DNA of 8,250 bases from Moraxellaceae bacterium (GTDB taxonomy: Bacteria; Pseudomonadota; Gammaproteobacteria; Pseudomonadales; Ketobacteraceae), in the NCBI GenBank assembly GCA_002402125.1, contig NVVG01000141.1, positions 4,149-12,398 of the forward strand, read 5' to 3'. This document shows, in pieces, positions 7,135 to 8,250 of the stretch. Position numbers and translations under genes: made by a program. Each line of letters starts with the position of its first letter. Position 1 is the first letter of the stretch. The notes below the pieces were generated by a model. It saw only the letters and a program-made list of their open reading frames with translations. It searched no databases and had not been told where the DNA came from.

Positions 7135-7147
7135 TGCTTTTATTATC

Positions 7148-7184
7148 AACCGCTGCATTGGTACAGGGCAGCGGCTTTTTATTT
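7148..7184 (+). terminator. Plus-strand intrinsic terminator inside the pfaC-pfaD gap
   Basis: CCGCTGC (7150-7156) and GCAGCGG (7168-7174) form a 7-bp GC-rich stem with an 11-base loop, followed on the plus strand by CTTTTTATTT. The U-tract exists only in plus-strand RNA, opposite to the pfa genes. It would stop antisense transcription, for example read-through from the thioesterase, which has no T-tract terminator of its own. In pfa mRNA the same stem (with one extra G-U and A-U pair) lies between pfaC and pfaD without a U-tract and may act as an mRNA stabilising or processing element. Confidence 0.6.
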
Positions 7185-7201
7185 GGGATGCCTTTAGGTG
7201 A

Positions 7202-8250
7202 TTAAGCTTCTTTTAGGCAAATCACAATATCTGCCACTTCGTATATACGTAAGCCATCTTTTGAAAGGCTTGCGTCTCCAACAATAGTGACCTGCCCCGC
7301 TTCGTGCCGAACATCGGTGATATGAATATCTAACGATAATTTCACGTTTAATGGATTAATCTGACCACGATATTTCCACTTAACTTTGCTCAAAACGGTT
7401 GAGAACATTGGGTTCACTAAGTTAGCACCCAAGTCATTTTCTAAGGCGTACACTTGCATCGCCTCAATGATTGCCTCAACACCCAAAGAACCTGGCATAA
7501 CAGGGTCTTCATGGAAGTGGAATGAGAAGAACCAGTCCGTAGGGTCAATTGTCTTCTCGGCAAATATATAACCTTTACCTTCTTTACCTCCATTATTCAC
7601 AATATCGACACGATCTATAAAGTCTAATTGGCCACCTGCCAAGCGGTAATGGGGTTTGCCAGCGGGAGCATTGTACAATCGAGACCGTGTGGGCTCTTGA
7701 TGCAAATTAAGCGCGATCACTTCGTTCTGCGGCGTATTGTTGACAACGTGCCAAGGCTCCTTAACCTGCCCTTTGTCTAGGCCGAGCTGATCTTTTAACG
7801 CACTCGCTTCGAAGTACCCAAACACAGCGGTGCCTTTATAAAATGGCTCGTTATCGACACTCAAGGTAAAATCAAATGACTGTACAATGTTGCTACCAAC
7901 GATAGTTGTCGACAACAAATTCGAATCATTAATAATAGTCTTGCCGCGCAAGTCCACTTCACGTAGTAACTCACCGGAACCATCCAGGTTGCGGAAGAAC
8001 AACTCTTTGTCAGGAAATCTAAGGGTTGTGCCCGCCCATGCAGAAACAAAACCGTTGGGTTGCAAGGATATTTCCATCAACACAGAATACGGCATCACAC
8101 TTGGGTGAGAGTTACCGGAGAAATACCAGGCATCTGCTGGCACTTCATATTCACCACGGCAATAGGAGGGTTTCTTAAGTTCACCACGTTTGCCACGCAC
8201 TTCTGTTATTCGCGTGGTTAACTGCAAGTCACCACAGGGCGTTCTTGGCG
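7202..8250 (-). CDS. pfaC: PfaC, 3' end (C-terminal dehydratase region), cut by window edge
   Basis: The end of the PUFA synthase subunit PfaC, whose usual order is ketosynthase, chain-length factor, then two FabA-like dehydratase regions. The frame stays open to the right edge, so this is a partial gene; a TTG at 8227 is an internal Leu codon. Numbering from that Leu, residues about 22-70 (E-Y-E-V-P-A-D-A-W, then V-M-P-Y-S-V-L-M-E) look like a non-catalytic hotdog, as no His sits where the FabA alignment expects one. The last hotdog has D-W-F-F-S-F-H-F-H-E-D-P-V-M-P-G at 231-246. H237 matches FabA His70, and E251 sits where FabA has Asp84, so this unit should be an active 3-hydroxyacyl dehydratase. 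The protein ends normally (TAA at 7202-7204). pfaD follows after 92 bases and is probably co-transcribed. Confidence 0.94.
   Translation of the reverse strand, partial: PRTPCGDLQLTTRITEVRGKRGELKKPSYCRGEYEVPADAWYFSGNSHPSVMPYSVLMEISLQPNGFVSAWAGTTLRFPDKELFFRNLDGSGELLREVDLRGKTIINDSNLLSTTIVGSNIVQSFDFTLSVDNEPFYKGTAVFGYFEASALKDQLGLDKGQVKEPWHVVNNTPQNEVIALNLHQEPTRSRLYNAPAGKPHYRLAGGQLDFIDRVDIVNNGGKEGKGYIFAEKTIDPTDWFFSFHFHEDPVMPGSLGVEAIIEAMQVYALENDLGANLVNPMFSTVLSKVKWKYRGQINPLNVKLSLDIHITDVRHEAGQVTIVGDASLSKDGLRIYEVADIVICLKEA

Noticed and set aside
7202..8227. Independent FabA-like dehydratase gene starting at TTG 8227
   Set aside because: The frame remains open to the window edge and the residues on both sides continue the PfaC C-terminal pattern, so it is a partial pfaC.

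Overview
The window reads as chromosome of a marine, motile gammaproteobacterium. This rests on a Pfa-type polyunsaturated fatty acid (PUFA) synthase with an Orf6-like thioesterase, a methyl-accepting chemotaxis protein, and a 7TMR-DISM receptor paired with a response regulator. That combination is typical of Shewanella-, Photobacterium- or Cellvibrio-like marine bacteria, but no species can be fixed from it. No mobile element, tRNA, rRNA or CRISPR array was seen.

Layout. Bases 1-248 hold no convincing gene, only a weak promoter candidate. Bases 249-2772 (+) are a two-gene unit: a secreted-then-seven-transmembrane 7TMR-DISM receptor with no transmitter domain, followed 13 bases later by a response regulator with an unrecognised C-terminal half. 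Bases 2773-3161 are non-coding and end in a 13-bp-stem intrinsic terminator, with extra structure just ahead of it. Bases 3162-4787 (-) encode a classical transmembrane chemoreceptor converging on the regulator. Bases 4788-5051 are a divergent intergenic region with small dyads. Bases 5052-5447 (+) encode a hotdog acyl-CoA thioesterase. It converges on the PUFA synthase genes across a 42-base gap that holds a long imperfect hairpin with an exact 13-bp tandem duplication inside it. Bases 5490-7109 (-) are pfaD, and 7202-8250 (-) is the 3' end of pfaC, which runs off the right edge.

How the genes work together. The right part is the distal end of an omega-3 type PUFA synthase cluster. PfaC supplies ketosynthase/chain-length and dehydratase functions (only the last dehydratase region is visible), PfaD is the flavin enoyl reductase, and the nearby thioesterase is a good candidate for releasing the finished long acyl chain. 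The left part is signalling: an orphan 7TM sensor, a REC-domain regulator and a chemoreceptor. No histidine kinase, CheA or CheW is in view, so their signalling partners must lie elsewhere.

The main points worth a second look are the duplicated hairpin between the convergent pfaD and thioesterase genes, a plus-strand intrinsic terminator lying inside the minus-strand pfaC-pfaD operon, the receptor/regulator pair without a transmitter, and a possible small structured RNA upstream of the terminator near 3131.
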